Below are positions 5,686 through 6,720 of a DNA stretch of 6,720 nucleotides, one piece after another. Origin of the DNA: Bacteroidota bacterium. GTDB lineage: Bacteria > Bacteroidota > Bacteroidia > Chitinophagales > Chitinophagaceae. The notes beneath the pieces were generated by a model. That model was given only the letters and a program-made list of their open reading frames with translations. It was not told where the DNA came from and made no database searches. The position numbers and the translations under genes were made by a program. Location of the stretch: NCBI GenBank assembly GCA_021780705.1, contig JAJXYG010000095.1, forward strand, positions 1 through 6,720. Direction: 5' to 3'. Numbering within the stretch: the first letter of the stretch is position 1; each line of letters starts with the position of its first letter.

Positions 5686-6720
5686 TTACAAAATTATGTC
5701 ACTTTCGTTTTCCCAGTCTGCGCGGATGTTCAGTTTTTTGGGCAGGGAAATTACCCGCTCCGGCTGCAATTTTAAGTGATAATTTCCCGGATCCCAAATT
5801 CCATTGCCATTGCGGTCGTCCAGGATCCGTATCTCATAATCCCCCGGTTCAAATAGCTTGATAGACCAGCTGTGAGATGTGATCGGATAGGATTTGACCA
5901 CCTGGTCGTTGGCTACAAATTGCAAGACGGGCTTTTTGACCTTTTCCAGGTTTTTAAAGGTAAGGGTTATACTTCCATAATCCGATTCACTACGGGCCCT
6001 GAATTTCAGCGTGTCGGATTTCAGCAGGGAGAGCCCCAGGGAATCCTTAGCAAAATTCTTTTGGATGACCAACCGGTAGTAGCTGCCTGCCGTCCATGCA
6101 TGGGCGATAGTAATCTGTTTTCCGGTAGAATCCAGGGTGATTTGTGTATGAGGTATCGGATGAAACAGGGTGTCGGTGAGCTGGATCGCAGCACTGTCAA
6201 AATCCTTCAGCCGGTTTTTAAATCCAAGGGTCATGGGAGTAAGCAGGTCTTGCCTCGCGCTGGTCAGGGAAGTGTAGTACTTAAGTACCTTTTCCTTCCC
6301 GGTTTCCGGGGTCGCGGCTGCCTGCCGGGGCTTGGGTTTGGTTTCCTGGTAAGCCCACAAGGTAACCGGCGCGGTATGCAGGGATACGGTCACCGTAGAA
6401 TCCAGGAAGGCAAACATCTCATCGGGGTTGCTGTAGACCCGCTGGCCGCTCTGGTCATCCAGGGCGTAGACGTGGTAGGTTCCGGGTGCCAGGTTGTAAA
6501 AGGTGAATTCCCCTTTTCCGTTCAACCGGGTAAGATAGCGGGGTTTGTGCTTGAGTACCGCCGAATCATCCAGATCCCGGTAGAGCATCACCAGCAGGGT
6601 GCTGTCGGTCTTTCCGGTTTCTGCCACCGAGACCTTGCCGGAAATTTCCAATGAGTCGATATAGCGTCCGGTGGAAAAGATATAGGAGAAATTGCGAAGG
6701 GGGTTGTTCTCATCAATATC
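5686..6720 (-). CDS. Ig-like domain-containing envelope protein, C-terminal 344 residues (partial)
   Basis: The frame is open to the window edge. The visible part begins DIDENNPLRNFSYIFSTGRY, before a TTG codon (6651) that should not be taken as the start. From memory of the family, full proteins of about 500-600 residues in Bacteroidota begin with a lipoprotein signal and a bacterial Ig-like (SbsA-type) domain; the FSTG stretch would be the end of that domain. Next comes a carboxypeptidase-regulatory/SpaA-like beta-sandwich (about 25-115: LEISGKVSV, GKGEFTFYNLAPGTYHVYALDD), a Lys/Pro/Ala-rich linker (KPKPRQAAATPETGK), and further beta-rich sequence. The C-terminus contains LDDRNGNGIWDPGNY, an Asp/Asn-rich calcium-loop-like motif near residues 301-315. 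It is probably periplasmic or outer-membrane attached; the function is unknown. The stop TAA (5688-5686) lies 61 bp before recR. Confidence 0.85.
   Translation of the reverse strand, partial: DIDENNPLRNFSYIFSTGRYIDSLEISGKVSVAETGKTDSTLLVMLYRDLDDSAVLKHKPRYLTRLNGKGEFTFYNLAPGTYHVYALDDQSGQRVYSNPDEMFAFLDSTVTVSLHTAPVTLWAYQETKPKPRQAAATPETGKEKVLKYYTSLTSARQDLLTPMTLGFKNRLKDFDSAAIQLTDTLFHPIPHTQITLDSTGKQITIAHAWTAGSYYRLVIQKNFAKDSLGLSLLKSDTLKFRARSESDYGSITLTFKNLEKVKKPVLQFVANDQVVKSYPITSHSWSIKLFEPGDYEIRILDDRNGNGIWDPGNYHLKLQPERVISLPKKLNIRADWENESDIIL
5689..5696 (-). promoter_or_regulatory. Candidate -7 promoter box for recR
   Basis: The minus strand reads TAATTTTG, an exact match to the Bacteroidota TAnnTTTG -7 consensus. 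It lies inside the last codons (Ile-Ile-Leu) of the upstream Ig-like gene, so coding constraint alone could explain it. A start near 5682 would give a leader of about 58 bases containing the hairpin at 5647-5662. No clear -33 element is seen. Confidence 0.35.

Noticed and set aside
5872..6654. 260-codon plus-strand open frame opposite the Ig-like gene
   Set aside because: It is fully antisense to a gene with recognisable domains, and its translation has no family features. Codon bias of the real gene explains the open frame.
1..6720. A novel defence, mobile or biosynthetic system spanning the window
   Set aside because: The genes are mostly recognisable core functions in unrelated pathways. 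There are no direct repeats, integrase, transposase, toxin-antitoxin pair or CRISPR units.

Overview
The window looks like chromosomal housekeeping DNA from a member of the Bacteroidota. I infer this from three things. First, the large partial gene at the right edge belongs to a lipoprotein-like Ig/beta-sandwich family typical of that phylum. Second, Shine-Dalgarno signals are weak and several gene leaders carry TAnnTTTG-type -7 boxes. Third, PdxA and RecR have Bacteroidota-style variant motifs. The genus cannot be fixed from sequence alone. All six complete genes and the large partial gene are read from the minus strand. In transcription order (right to left) they are: a partial Ig-like surface protein, recR, pdxA, a WecA/TagO-type glycosyl-1-phosphate transferase, frr, an alkylglycerol-monooxygenase-like membrane oxygenase, and mscL.

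Layout. Positions 1-100 may hold the last codons of a plus-strand gene (weak). A strong hairpin plus T tract at 141-184 ends the mscL transcript. mscL (212-589) is preceded by a 313-bp gap with no convincing gene. That gap holds a GC-rich inverted-repeat element (684-731) and a terminator-like hairpin (850-878) just past the oxygenase gene. The oxygenase gene (903-1787) starts 14 bp after frr (1802-2365), so the two probably share a transcript driven from a -7 box at 2428-2435. The sugar-phosphate transferase (2468-3595) has its own -7 box at 3625-3632. pdxA (3799-4893) has only a TTG start available. recR (4995-5624) has a short leader with a compact hairpin and a candidate promoter overlapping the end of the Ig-like gene (5686-6720, open at the window edge).

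The genes do not form one pathway. They cover translation recycling (frr), DNA repair (recR), vitamin B6 synthesis (pdxA), envelope glycan initiation (WecA-like), lipid modification (oxygenase), osmotic protection (mscL) and an envelope protein of unknown role. I find no mobile element, CRISPR array, rRNA or tRNA gene, and no convincing new multi-gene system. The points most worth a second look are the oxygenase paired with frr, the structured GC-rich element upstream of mscL, the TTG start of pdxA, the Glu-to-Gln change in the RecR Toprim region, and the 20-bp perfect palindrome across the oxygenase stop codon.
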